A stretch of DNA of 33,906 bases from Cycloclasticus sp. symbiont of Poecilosclerida sp. M (GTDB lineage: Bacteria; Pseudomonadota; Gammaproteobacteria; Methylococcales; Cycloclasticaceae): NCBI GenBank assembly GCA_002101225.1, contig LWTN01000228.1, forward strand, positions 1 through 33,906, written 5' to 3'. Under the pieces are notes generated by a model. The model was not told the origin of the DNA and made no database searches. It saw only the letters and a list, made by a program, of their open reading frames with translations. Numbering within the stretch: position 1 is the first letter of the stretch; every line of letters starts with the position of its first letter. This document shows positions 27,868 to 33,906 of this stretch, in pieces. The position numbers were made by a program, and so were the translations under genes.

Positions 27868-30192
27868 TTAATTCCTAAGTGGTTTACCCGCTTCCAACAT
27901 GTGTTGAACGCGATTCAATGTATTGTCTTTTTTGATAAGCGCCATAAAGGCTTTTCTTTCTAAGCTATATAAATCGTCTTCACTTTGAAGTTCAGAAATA
28001 TCAGTTTCACCACCGCTTAACACCATGGCCAGTTGGTCGGCTATAGTGCCGTCGTATTCAGTGGCTTTTCCAGATTGCACGAAACTGGTAGCGGCTAAAT
28101 TTAGTGCGGTTCGTGCAGTCGCTCCAGGTAAAGCTAATTGTATTTCTTCTTTTGGACTATACCCATTTACGAGAGATAGGGCCTTATCTTTAGCGTCAAA
28201 TAATAGGCGTTCTTTGTTCATTGTTATGCTGTCGGCTTCATTAATGAACAAGTAGTTTTGGGCCTCCGCTGCTGAGGTAGAAACAGTTGCTGTGCTGATG
28301 ATTTCGAAGGCTTTGCTAATAGCAGGCATGGGGCCTTTGGCGCGTTTCGGATTCGCCATCCATCGTGACAACATTTCTTTGCTGCCACCCCAAGCCGGAA
28401 TTAAGCCCACCCCCACTTCAACAAGGCCGATATAAGATTCAGCGTGCGCTTGTATAGCATCGCAGTGTAATAGGCTTTCGCAGCCCCCACCTAAGGCCAT
28501 ACCAGCGGGTGCGCCCACTACTGGGAAGGGTGCGTGCTTTAATGCTTTATAGGTGTCTTGGCCTGATCTCACCATGGCCTCAATTTGCGGCCAAGCGGCA
28601 ACGTTTGCAGCGAATAGTGCTAAGCCGATGTTAGCGCCAACGGAGAAATTTTCGCCTTCGTTATACAGAACTAATGTTTTGTAGTTATTGGGGATTATTT
28701 TAACGGCCGTATCAATCATGGCAAGGATGTCGGGGTCGATAGCGTTCATTTTGCTATGAAATTCTAAGCATAAGACGCCATCGCCAATATCCCACAAACT
28801 GGCCGAGGCATTCTTTTTGATTGGCCTGTTAGCTAATTTGATGTCCGCTAACAATAAGATGCCCTCATCGCGTTGGATAGGCTGGTATATACCCTTAATG
28901 TCTAAACGTTGACGTTGGCCATCTTCCACCTTGTAAAAGTGCTTATTTTGGGCTAACAACAATAGAGGCGGCACGCTTTGTTGCTCTGAAACTAATTTGT
29001 CTATAAACCAATCGGCGCCGATTTTATCAATCAGTTCGAAGGGGCCATATTTCCAGTTGTAGCCAAGTTTCATGGCTCGATCTATAGCGTCTATATTGTC
29101 GCCAATTTCTGGAATCAGTTGGGCTGAGTAACTCAGTGTCTTTGATAAAACAGACCATGCAAATTCACCGCCTTTGTCATCAAAACTGACTAGTTTTTGT
29201 AAATCTTTTACGATGTGGGGGGCTAATGACGCTAAGAGTGCTTTTTTACTGGGTGCATATTCGCCGTCACTTAGATTAATTGATTCTTTAATTTTTGCAC
29301 CCTGGGCCTTATTTATTCGGTAAAACCCTCCTTTCCCTTTGCGACCCGTATAGCCGTCACTAATCATTTTATGCACAAGTTTAGGGATAACGGCTTGTTC
29401 TTGAAAGGGGTCGTTCTTAGGTAAAGACTGAGTCATAGAGTTCATGACATGTGGCATGATGTCGATGCCTACTAAATCGAGAAGCCCAAAAACACCGGTT
29501 TTAGGGATGCCCATAGGTCTACCGCAAAGTGCGTCGGCCTCTTCAACCGTCAGCCCTAAGCGAAAGGCTTCGAGCATAGCTGTTTGCATCCAAAAGGCGC
29601 CAATCCTATTGGCTATAAATCCAGGCGTGTCGTTACATATAACGACACCTTTTCCCAATTGATGGTCGCAAAAGTCACGCAGTGTATCAACCGCGGCTGG
29701 CCGCGTCTTTTCCCCGACGACGATTTCCAACAAGCGCATATAGCGGGGTGGGTTGAAGAAATGAGTGATTAAAAAATCGTTTGCAAACTGCTCGCTTAAC
29801 CCAGCGGTCAAATCTGTAAGTGGAAGCGTTGATGTGTTTGATGAAACAATGCTGCCATGTTTGCGAACAGCATCAATTTTTTTATAGAGCTCTTGCTTTA
29901 AGTCTAAGCGCTCAATAATAACTTCGATAATCCAATCAATATGGGCTAGGTCGGCTAAATTATCCTCTAAGTTTCCAGCTGTAATAAGTTTAGCGTTGCG
30001 CTTATGCATCAACGCAGCCGGCTTAACTTTTATCAGCTTTTGTATGGCGGTTTCAGCAAGGATGTTTCTGTTGTCAGCGCCATCAGGGATAATATCCAAC
30101 AACAAAACCTTTTTCCCCGCATTGGCAATTTGCGCAGCAATGCCACTACCCATTACGCCAGCGCCAATGACGACAACTGTCTCAATTTTCAT
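27868..30192 (-). CDS. fadN: 3-hydroxyacyl-CoA dehydrogenase / enoyl-CoA hydratase, FadN type
   Basis: This bifunctional beta-oxidation enzyme hydrates enoyl-CoA and oxidises 3-hydroxyacyl-CoA with NAD+. Domain order is dehydrogenase first ('VVVIGAGVMGSGIAAQIANA' from residue 5, then 'SSNTSTLPL' and 'THFFNPPRYMRLLEIV' with the catalytic His/Glu) and hydratase last ('GGGCESLLHCD' with Glu572, 'GLVEVGVGLIPAWGG' with Glu592, the spacing expected for a working hydratase). This is the reverse of E. coli FadB and matches Bacillus FadN in order and size. I place the start at 30192 (MKIETVV; ATG shares one base with the thiolase TGA, with GGAG upstream). An in-frame ATG at 30240 would add 16 unlikely residues. 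The length is then 774 residues. Confidence 0.93.
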   Translation of the reverse strand: MKIETVVVIGAGVMGSGIAAQIANAGKKVLLLDIIPDGADNRNILAETAIQKLIKVKPAALMHKRNAKLITAGNLEDNLADLAHIDWIIEVIIERLDLKQELYKKIDAVRKHGSIVSSNTSTLPLTDLTAGLSEQFANDFLITHFFNPPRYMRLLEIVVGEKTRPAAVDTLRDFCDHQLGKGVVICNDTPGFIANRIGAFWMQTAMLEAFRLGLTVEEADALCGRPMGIPKTGVFGLLDLVGIDIMPHVMNSMTQSLPKNDPFQEQAVIPKLVHKMISDGYTGRKGKGGFYRINKAQGAKIKESINLSDGEYAPSKKALLASLAPHIVKDLQKLVSFDDKGGEFAWSVLSKTLSYSAQLIPEIGDNIDAIDRAMKLGYNWKYGPFELIDKIGADWFIDKLVSEQQSVPPLLLLAQNKHFYKVEDGQRQRLDIKGIYQPIQRDEGILLLADIKLANRPIKKNASASLWDIGDGVLCLEFHSKMNAIDPDILAMIDTAVKIIPNNYKTLVLYNEGENFSVGANIGLALFAANVAAWPQIEAMVRSGQDTYKALKHAPFPVVGAPAGMALGGGCESLLHCDAIQAHAESYIGLVEVGVGLIPAWGGSKEMLSRWMANPKRAKGPMPAISKAFEIISTATVSTSAAEAQNYLFINEADSITMNKERLLFDAKDKALSLVNGYSPKEEIQLALPGATARTALNLAATSFVQSGKATEYDGTIADQLAMVLSGGETDISELQSEDDLYSLERKAFMALIKKDNTLNRVQHMLEAGKPLRN

Positions 30193-31328
30193 CAAATTAA
30201 CTCCAATATAGTCGCTATTCCTTGACCACCACCTATGCATTGCGTTGCCAGTGCATATTTTTTATTTTCACGAGCTAAGAGTGATGCGGCCTTACCCGTT
30301 ATGCGGGCTCCTGTTGCACCAAGAGGGTGGCCTAAAGCGATTCCACCGCCGTCAATGTTAACGCGGTTCATAGAAATATCAAGGTCCTGGATGCAAGCTA
30401 TGGATTGGCTTGCAAATGCCTCGTTTATCTCAATGATGTCAATATCATCAATCTTTAATGAGGCGCGTTGTAATGCTTTGTTAGTCGCTACAATTGGGCC
30501 TAGACCCATGGTTTCGGGTGCGCAGCCAGCGACCGCTATACTTTTTATACGCGCAAGTGGCGTTAAGCCCAATTGCTTTGCGTAGTCTTCGCTACAGATT
30601 AGCGTAGCTGATGCGCCATCGGTAAGCGGCGACGCGCTCGCGGCTGTCACTGTGCCATCTGCTAAGAAAGCAGGCTTTAGTTCTGCTAGGTCATTAAGGG
30701 TTGTGTTAGGCCGCATGCAACCATCCTTATCAACAAGGCCGCTACTTGTTTTAATTGGAATGATTTCATCACTGAATTTTCCTTGTTGTTGAGCATCAGT
30801 TGCCTTTTGTTGGCTCAGTAGCGAAAATTCATCTTGTTGTTCTCGTGTTAGAGCGTATTGCTTGGCTACATTTTCCGCGGTCTCACCCATGCTCATATAT
30901 GCAGCGGGGAGGGCTTTGTACAACTCAGGGTTTGGCATTGGGTTGTAGCCACCCATTGGAATGCGACTCATCGATTCAACCCCAGCACAAATAAAAGCAT
31001 TGCCTGCATTCATTTGTATGGCGCCTGCAGCCATATGAATAGCTTGCATTGAGGAGCCACAGAAGCGATTAACTGTTACGCCCGCGACGGATTGAGGAAG
31101 TCCAGCCATTAAGCTTGATAACCTAGCGATATTAAAACCTTGCTCACCCTCGGGGAATGCGCAGCCCATTATCAGGTCTTCCAGTGTGGTGGGGTCGATG
31201 TTAAATTTTTCTACCAACCCTGCGATAACTTGTGCGGCCAAGTCATCAGGCCTTACTCTAGCTAGTTGGCCTTTATATGCAAAGGTTTGTGGGGATCTAG
31301 CGTATGCGGCTATAACGACATTGTTCAT
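30192..31328 (-). CDS. fadA: Acetyl-CoA C-acyltransferase (thiolase), FadA type
   Basis: This thiolase cleaves 3-ketoacyl-CoA in the last step of beta-oxidation. Its 378 residues contain the acyl-carrying Cys90 in 'GVTVNRFCGSSMQAI', 'INEAFASQ', 'GGGIALGHPLGATGAR' with the catalytic His, and the second catalytic Cys in 'YALATQCIGGGQGIA'. The ATG overlaps the end of the regulator by four bases (ATGA), and the stop shares one base with the FadN-type start, so the three are translated together. The order thiolase, FadN, acyl-CoA dehydrogenase holds the same gene set as the Bacillus subtilis fadNAE unit. Confidence 0.95.
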   Translation of the reverse strand: MNNVVIAAYARSPQTFAYKGQLARVRPDDLAAQVIAGLVEKFNIDPTTLEDLIMGCAFPEGEQGFNIARLSSLMAGLPQSVAGVTVNRFCGSSMQAIHMAAGAIQMNAGNAFICAGVESMSRIPMGGYNPMPNPELYKALPAAYMSMGETAENVAKQYALTREQQDEFSLLSQQKATDAQQQGKFSDEIIPIKTSSGLVDKDGCMRPNTTLNDLAELKPAFLADGTVTAASASPLTDGASATLICSEDYAKQLGLTPLARIKSIAVAGCAPETMGLGPIVATNKALQRASLKIDDIDIIEINEAFASQSIACIQDLDISMNRVNIDGGGIALGHPLGATGARITGKAASLLARENKKYALATQCIGGGQGIATILELI

Positions 31329-31729
31329 GAGTTACTCCATCGAATTTTAGGTTTATTTTTAAGGGTTTGCGCGGCAGCGGACTGGATTGCCTTTAATTCT
31401 TCTAAGGTGGTTTCAATATCGTTTTTTTGTTCTCTTAGTTGTTCAATACGCCCCGTCACTTTATTAAGCAATAAGTGAACTTGTTGGGATTGGTCGGCGT
31501 CATGATCATATAAATCTAAAAATTCTTTTATCTCATCGAGCGAAAAACCAATGCGTTTGCCACGCAATATCAACTTCATACGTGCATTGTCTTTGTAGTT
31601 ATAAATGCGTCTATTACCAATGCGAGCAGGGCTGATTAGCTGTTTCGTTTCGTAAAAGCGCAACGTACGAGATGAAACGCCTAATGTGTGCGCCAATTCA
31701 GTTGCCGTATATAAGTGAGTGTGATTCAT
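31325..31729 (-). CDS. MerR-family regulator, LiuR-like
   Basis: This is a DNA-binding regulator of 134 residues. The N-terminal winged helix-turn-helix reads 'YTATELAHTLGVSSRTLRFY', then 'ETKQLISPARIGNRRIYNYK' and 'ARMKLILRGKRIGFSLDEIK'. The second half is a dimerising coiled coil (about 75-120) with no Cys, so metal or redox sensing through Cys is excluded. The sequence resembles LiuR, a repressor of branched-chain amino acid and acyl-CoA degradation in proteobacteria, which supports an acyl-CoA-related ligand (inference). It is the first gene of the fad operon, overlaps the thiolase start by four bases, and has a palindrome in its own promoter, so autoregulation is likely. Confidence 0.88.
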   Translation of the reverse strand: MNHTHLYTATELAHTLGVSSRTLRFYETKQLISPARIGNRRIYNYKDNARMKLILRGKRIGFSLDEIKEFLDLYDHDADQSQQVHLLLNKVTGRIEQLREQKNDIETTLEELKAIQSAAAQTLKNKPKIRWSNS

Positions 31730-31747
31730 TTTCTTAATATGTTTAAC

Positions 31748-31778
31748 GTAATATGCTATTAATTTACGTTAACGTCAA
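31748..31778 (-). promoter_or_regulatory. Promoter with LiuR-like palindromic operator for the fad operon
   Basis: TTTACGTTAACGTCAA (31763-31778) is a near-perfect inverted repeat with a perfect 10-base core, ACGTTAACGT. Read on the minus strand, its outer part TTGACG (31778-31773) is a good -35. TATTAC (31753-31748) lies 19 bases downstream, the long spacing characteristic of MerR-family promoters; CATATT at 17 bases is an alternative -10. A further ACGT half-site lies at 31743-31751. The site overlaps the -35, which suggests repression. It resembles the ACGT-rich LiuR motif as I remember it. Confidence 0.7.
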
Positions 31779-31809
31779 CTTAAATTAGAAGTAAACTAAA
31801 AAAACATAA

Positions 31810-31824
31810 TTTAGTAGCGCTAAA
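31810..31824 (-). terminator. Weak hairpin at the end of fadD
   Basis: On the minus strand TTTAG..CTAAA forms a five-base stem across the fadD stop, followed after a few bases by a T-run (complement of 31798-31804). It is too weak to be sure of termination, so fadD transcripts may continue into the regulator operon. Confidence 0.3.
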
Positions 31825-33481
31825 GAGACCTTAGTTCGCGTCTTAAAACCTTGCCAACATTTGTTTTAGGAAGTTCTTGAATAAAGACGATTTTGTCGGG
31901 CGTTTTATAGCCGGTGAGGTTCTCTTTGCAAAAGCTCAGTAACTCAGCTTCGGTTAGGGAGTCATCTTTCCGTACCACAAAGGCTTTGACAGCTTCTCCA
32001 CGCTTCTCATCAGGCACACCAATGACGCCGCACTCTAATACGCCTTCGTGCTCGACAATGACGTTTTCGATCTCATTTGGATACACGTTAAAGCCGGAGA
32101 CCAAAATCATGTCTTTTATGCGGTCGACGATATAGAAGAATCCGTTATCGTCTATTTTGGCAATATCACCCGTTTTCAACCAGCCGTCTGCAGTGAACAC
32201 GTTGGCGGACTCTTCGGGTAAATTCCAATAACCTTGCATTACTTGGGGGCCCTTAATGCATAATTCACCTGGTTCTCTATTACTAACTTCATTGCCTTCA
32301 TCATTAATGAGTTTGCAGTAAGTCGATGGGATGGGTAATCCAATACTACCGTTGTATTCTTTTAAATTTAAGGGGTTAATACATACAGCTGGAGACGTCT
32401 CAGTTAGTCCAAATGCCTCTGAAAGTGTGCAGCCGGTAATTTGTTTCCATTGCGCTGCGACAGCCGGTTGCACAGACATACCGCCGCCTAGAGTAATTTT
32501 CAGATTTGAAAAATCAATGTCATTAAATCCATCTGTATTAATCAGGGCATTAAATAAGGTGTTAACGCCCGTCATTGCCGTAAATGGAATACTGCTTAAC
32601 TCTTTAACGAAGCCTTCGAAGTCGCGTGGGTTGGTAATTAAAATGTTTTTAGCACCCGCTTCCATAAATACAAGGCAATTGGCCGTTAGGGAAAAGATGT
32701 GATACAGAGGTAACGCAGTAATTACAATTTCTTTGCCTTGTACCACATCGTTTTTAATCCACTCAGCTGACTGCAACATATTGGCAACCATGTTCTTATG
32801 CGTGAGCATGGCGCCTTTTGCCACTCCAGTGGTTCCACCAGTGTATTGCAAAAAAGCAATGTCATCGTGGTTTAGTGACGTTGAAGACAAATTGAATTTT
32901 GAGCCTTCAGATAAAACCGTTTTAAAGTTAACTGCATTAGGTAGTGAAAATTCGGGCACCATTTTTTTAACGTACTTAACCACCAAATTGATAAGCATAG
33001 ACTTTGGGAAATCAAGCATATCGCCCATTTTGGTCACGATGATATGTTCAACATCCGTATCTCCAACAACTTCTTCAACGGTGCTTGCAAAATTCTCAAT
33101 GACAATAATTGCCCTAGCGCGAGAGTCTTTTAGTTGATGGCGAAGCTCGCGCGCAGTATACAAAGGGTTCGTGTTGACAACCGTTAAGCCAGCTCTTAGT
33201 ACGCCAAATATAGACACAGGGTTTTGCAATAAATTTGGTATCATAATCGCAACGCGATCGCCTTTTTTAAGCCCGAGCGTGTTTTGTAGATAAGCGGCTA
33301 CTGAGGTAGTGGCTTGAGCAAATTCGGAATAACTGAGGGTTTTACCGAAATTGCTAAAAGAGGGGTTGTCCGAGAACTCAGCAACACTTTTCTCGAAAAT
33401 TTCAACAACAGAAGAATATTTGTTAACGTCGATATCGGCACTAACGCCCTCTGGGTAGCTATTTAACCAAGGTCTGTCCAT
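31820..33481 (-). CDS. fadD: Long-chain fatty acid-CoA ligase FadD
   Basis: FadD activates free fatty acids to acyl-CoA with ATP at the inner face of the membrane. The 553-residue protein has the AMP-binding P-loop 'LQYTGGTTGVAKGAMLTHKN' (213-223 core), 'SEAFGLTETSPAVCINP', 'DGWLKTGDIAKIDDNGFFYI' and 'VDRIKDMILVSGFNVYPNEI', which together form the FACS/adenylate-forming signature. The C-terminal catalytic Lys lies in 'ELPKTNVGKVLRREL'. The ribosome site AAAGGAG lies six bases before the ATG. It lies upstream of the regulator-fadA-fadN-fadE operon in the same direction. The insertion-sequence end at 33585 lies close to its start and may have replaced upstream control sites. Confidence 0.96.
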   Translation of the reverse strand: MDRPWLNSYPEGVSADIDVNKYSSVVEIFEKSVAEFSDNPSFSNFGKTLSYSEFAQATTSVAAYLQNTLGLKKGDRVAIMIPNLLQNPVSIFGVLRAGLTVVNTNPLYTARELRHQLKDSRARAIIVIENFASTVEEVVGDTDVEHIIVTKMGDMLDFPKSMLINLVVKYVKKMVPEFSLPNAVNFKTVLSEGSKFNLSSTSLNHDDIAFLQYTGGTTGVAKGAMLTHKNMVANMLQSAEWIKNDVVQGKEIVITALPLYHIFSLTANCLVFMEAGAKNILITNPRDFEGFVKELSSIPFTAMTGVNTLFNALINTDGFNDIDFSNLKITLGGGMSVQPAVAAQWKQITGCTLSEAFGLTETSPAVCINPLNLKEYNGSIGLPIPSTYCKLINDEGNEVSNREPGELCIKGPQVMQGYWNLPEESANVFTADGWLKTGDIAKIDDNGFFYIVDRIKDMILVSGFNVYPNEIENVIVEHEGVLECGVIGVPDEKRGEAVKAFVVRKDDSLTEAELLSFCKENLTGYKTPDKIVFIQELPKTNVGKVLRRELRSL

Positions 33482-33584
33482 GTTGCTCTCCTTTGTTTAT
33501 CCGATGAGTAATCTTACATAAAATGTGTCATCAAGTGGTTTGATTTTCAGAAAATTGCCGATGGTGTTTTTTTAATTTTATTAA
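33482..33584 (-). promoter_or_regulatory. Remaining fadD upstream region
   Basis: Only 103 bases separate fadD from the insertion-sequence end. They are AT-rich. On the minus strand TTGATG (33536-33531 area) could be a -35, but no good -10 follows at 16-18 bases. I see no clear FadR, PsrA or ACGT-type operator here. The fadD promoter is therefore unresolved. Confidence 0.3.
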
Positions 33585-33724
33585 GAGACCTCAGCACAAC
33601 CAACAACTTTATCCATATTCATTAGGCTTCCCCTATTTTTTCGTCAATTACACTGAGACCTCAGCACAACCAACAACTTTATTCATATTCATTAGGCTTC
33701 CCCTATTTTTTCGTCAATTACACT
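33585..33724. repeat. Tandem duplication of 70 bases at the IS end
   Basis: Bases 33585-33654 and 33655-33724 are adjacent copies of one 70-base unit with a single difference (C at 33613, T at 33683). Each starts with GAGACCTCAGCACAAC and contains TTGACG on the minus strand. The copy at 33655 continues into the body of the element. Confidence 0.95.
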
Positions 33725-33799
33725 GTCCTTTAGGTCATTTAATACATTAAATCAATTTTATTCCTGTTTTTCAGTGGTTTTCCCCGATTTTTGACACAT

Positions 33800-33906
33800 T
33801 TACCCCGCATAACTTGGCTCTGGTATGCCGTAGAGCGTTAAAAACTTGGCTCCTTTGCGAATGTTCGCAGCCATGGCAGCTAAACCATAAACGGTTGCAT
33901 TTTTGG
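33800..33906 (-). CDS. IS5-type transposase, C-terminal fragment
   Basis: Reading the minus strand from the window edge gives 34 residues ending at TAA (33802-33800): KNATVYGLAAMAANIRKGAK, then FLTLYGIPEPSYAG. The pattern '(V/A)YGLAAMAANIRKGAKFL..YG' is the C-terminus of IS5-group DDE transposases, just after the region of the catalytic Glu. The rest of the gene lies outside the window, so whether it is intact cannot be judged. It is read in the same direction as fadD. Confidence 0.7.
   Translation of the reverse strand, partial: KNATVYGLAAMAANIRKGAKFLTLYGIPEPSYAG

Larger units (their letters stand above)
33585..33906 (-). mobile_element. End of a second insertion sequence, running off the window
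   Basis: The stretch contains the last codons of a transposase on the minus strand and ends, next to fadD, in GAGACCTCAGCACAAC, which resembles the terminal repeats of IS5-group elements. The four bases just outside, TTAA, would fit a YTAR-type target duplication. The other end lies beyond the window, so this cannot be tested here. The terminal 70 bases are present twice. The transposase motifs differ from those of the element at 241-1796, so it is a different element. Confidence 0.7.

Noticed and set aside
30193-30240. N-terminal extension of the FadN-type protein from ATG 30240
   Set aside because: The 16 extra residues lie within the thiolase C-terminal coding region and precede a normal MKIETVVVIGAG start that has a ribosome site and a one-base stop/start overlap.

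Overview
The window looks like a piece of a gammaproteobacterial chromosome with moderate G+C. The evidence is the gene order smc-zipA-ligA, the run gyrA-serC-serA-pheA-hisC-tyrA-aroA-cmk-rpsA-ihfB-lapA-lapB (close to the order known from Pseudomonas-like bacteria), a separate ZipA, an IHF beta subunit and LapA/LapB. A Cellvibrionales- or Pseudomonas-related marine lineage is my best guess, but that is inference from gene order only. I found no rRNA, tRNA or CRISPR array.

Layout. (1) Bases 1-1800 are accessory DNA: an integron attC-type site at 87-143, then an insertion sequence (about 241-1796) whose transposase is dead, with a 27-base insertion carrying two stops and a separate one-base frameshift near the 3' end. 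(2) 1972-3999 is htpG, with a near-consensus sigma-32 promoter and a strong terminator. (3) 4037-4969, minus strand: a small secreted His/Tyr-rich protein of unknown function, and a short-type queF. (4) 5071-11574: an exact 42-base direct repeat, then smc, zipA and ligA, the last two overlapping. (5) 11575-25622, plus strand: gyrA followed by serine and aromatic amino acid genes (serC, serA-like, pheA, hisC, tyrA, aroA), then cmk, rpsA, ihfB, lapA and lapB. Spacings are mostly short, and several hairpin terminators or attenuators divide the series. (6) 25755-26067: a small secreted ComEA-like helix-hairpin-helix protein and a two-way terminator. (7) 26081-33481, minus strand: a fatty-acid degradation locus. 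fadD comes first, then a MerR-family regulator overlapping a thiolase, a FadN-type hydroxyacyl-CoA dehydrogenase/enoyl-CoA hydratase, and a large acyl-CoA dehydrogenase. A palindrome in front of the regulator is a probable operator. (8) 33585-33906: the end of a second insertion sequence, whose terminal 70 bases are duplicated in tandem only 103 bases upstream of fadD.

How the genes work together. SerC and the SerA-like enzyme make serine from 3-phosphoglycerate. AroA makes EPSP on the way to chorismate, PheA and TyrA carry chorismate/prephenate to the phenylalanine and tyrosine branches, and the HisC-type aminotransferase probably completes them or serves histidine synthesis. RpsA, IHF and LapA/LapB serve translation, nucleoid structure and LPS balance. 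The fad locus contains activation (FadD), acyl-CoA dehydrogenation, hydration, 3-hydroxyacyl dehydrogenation and thiolysis, a near-complete beta-oxidation set, probably under its own MerR-type regulator. Most of the window is conserved housekeeping sequence. The less ordinary elements are at the two ends, the His/Tyr-rich protein, the repeat in front of smc and the fad regulatory region. I did not find convincing evidence of a wholly new multi-gene system.
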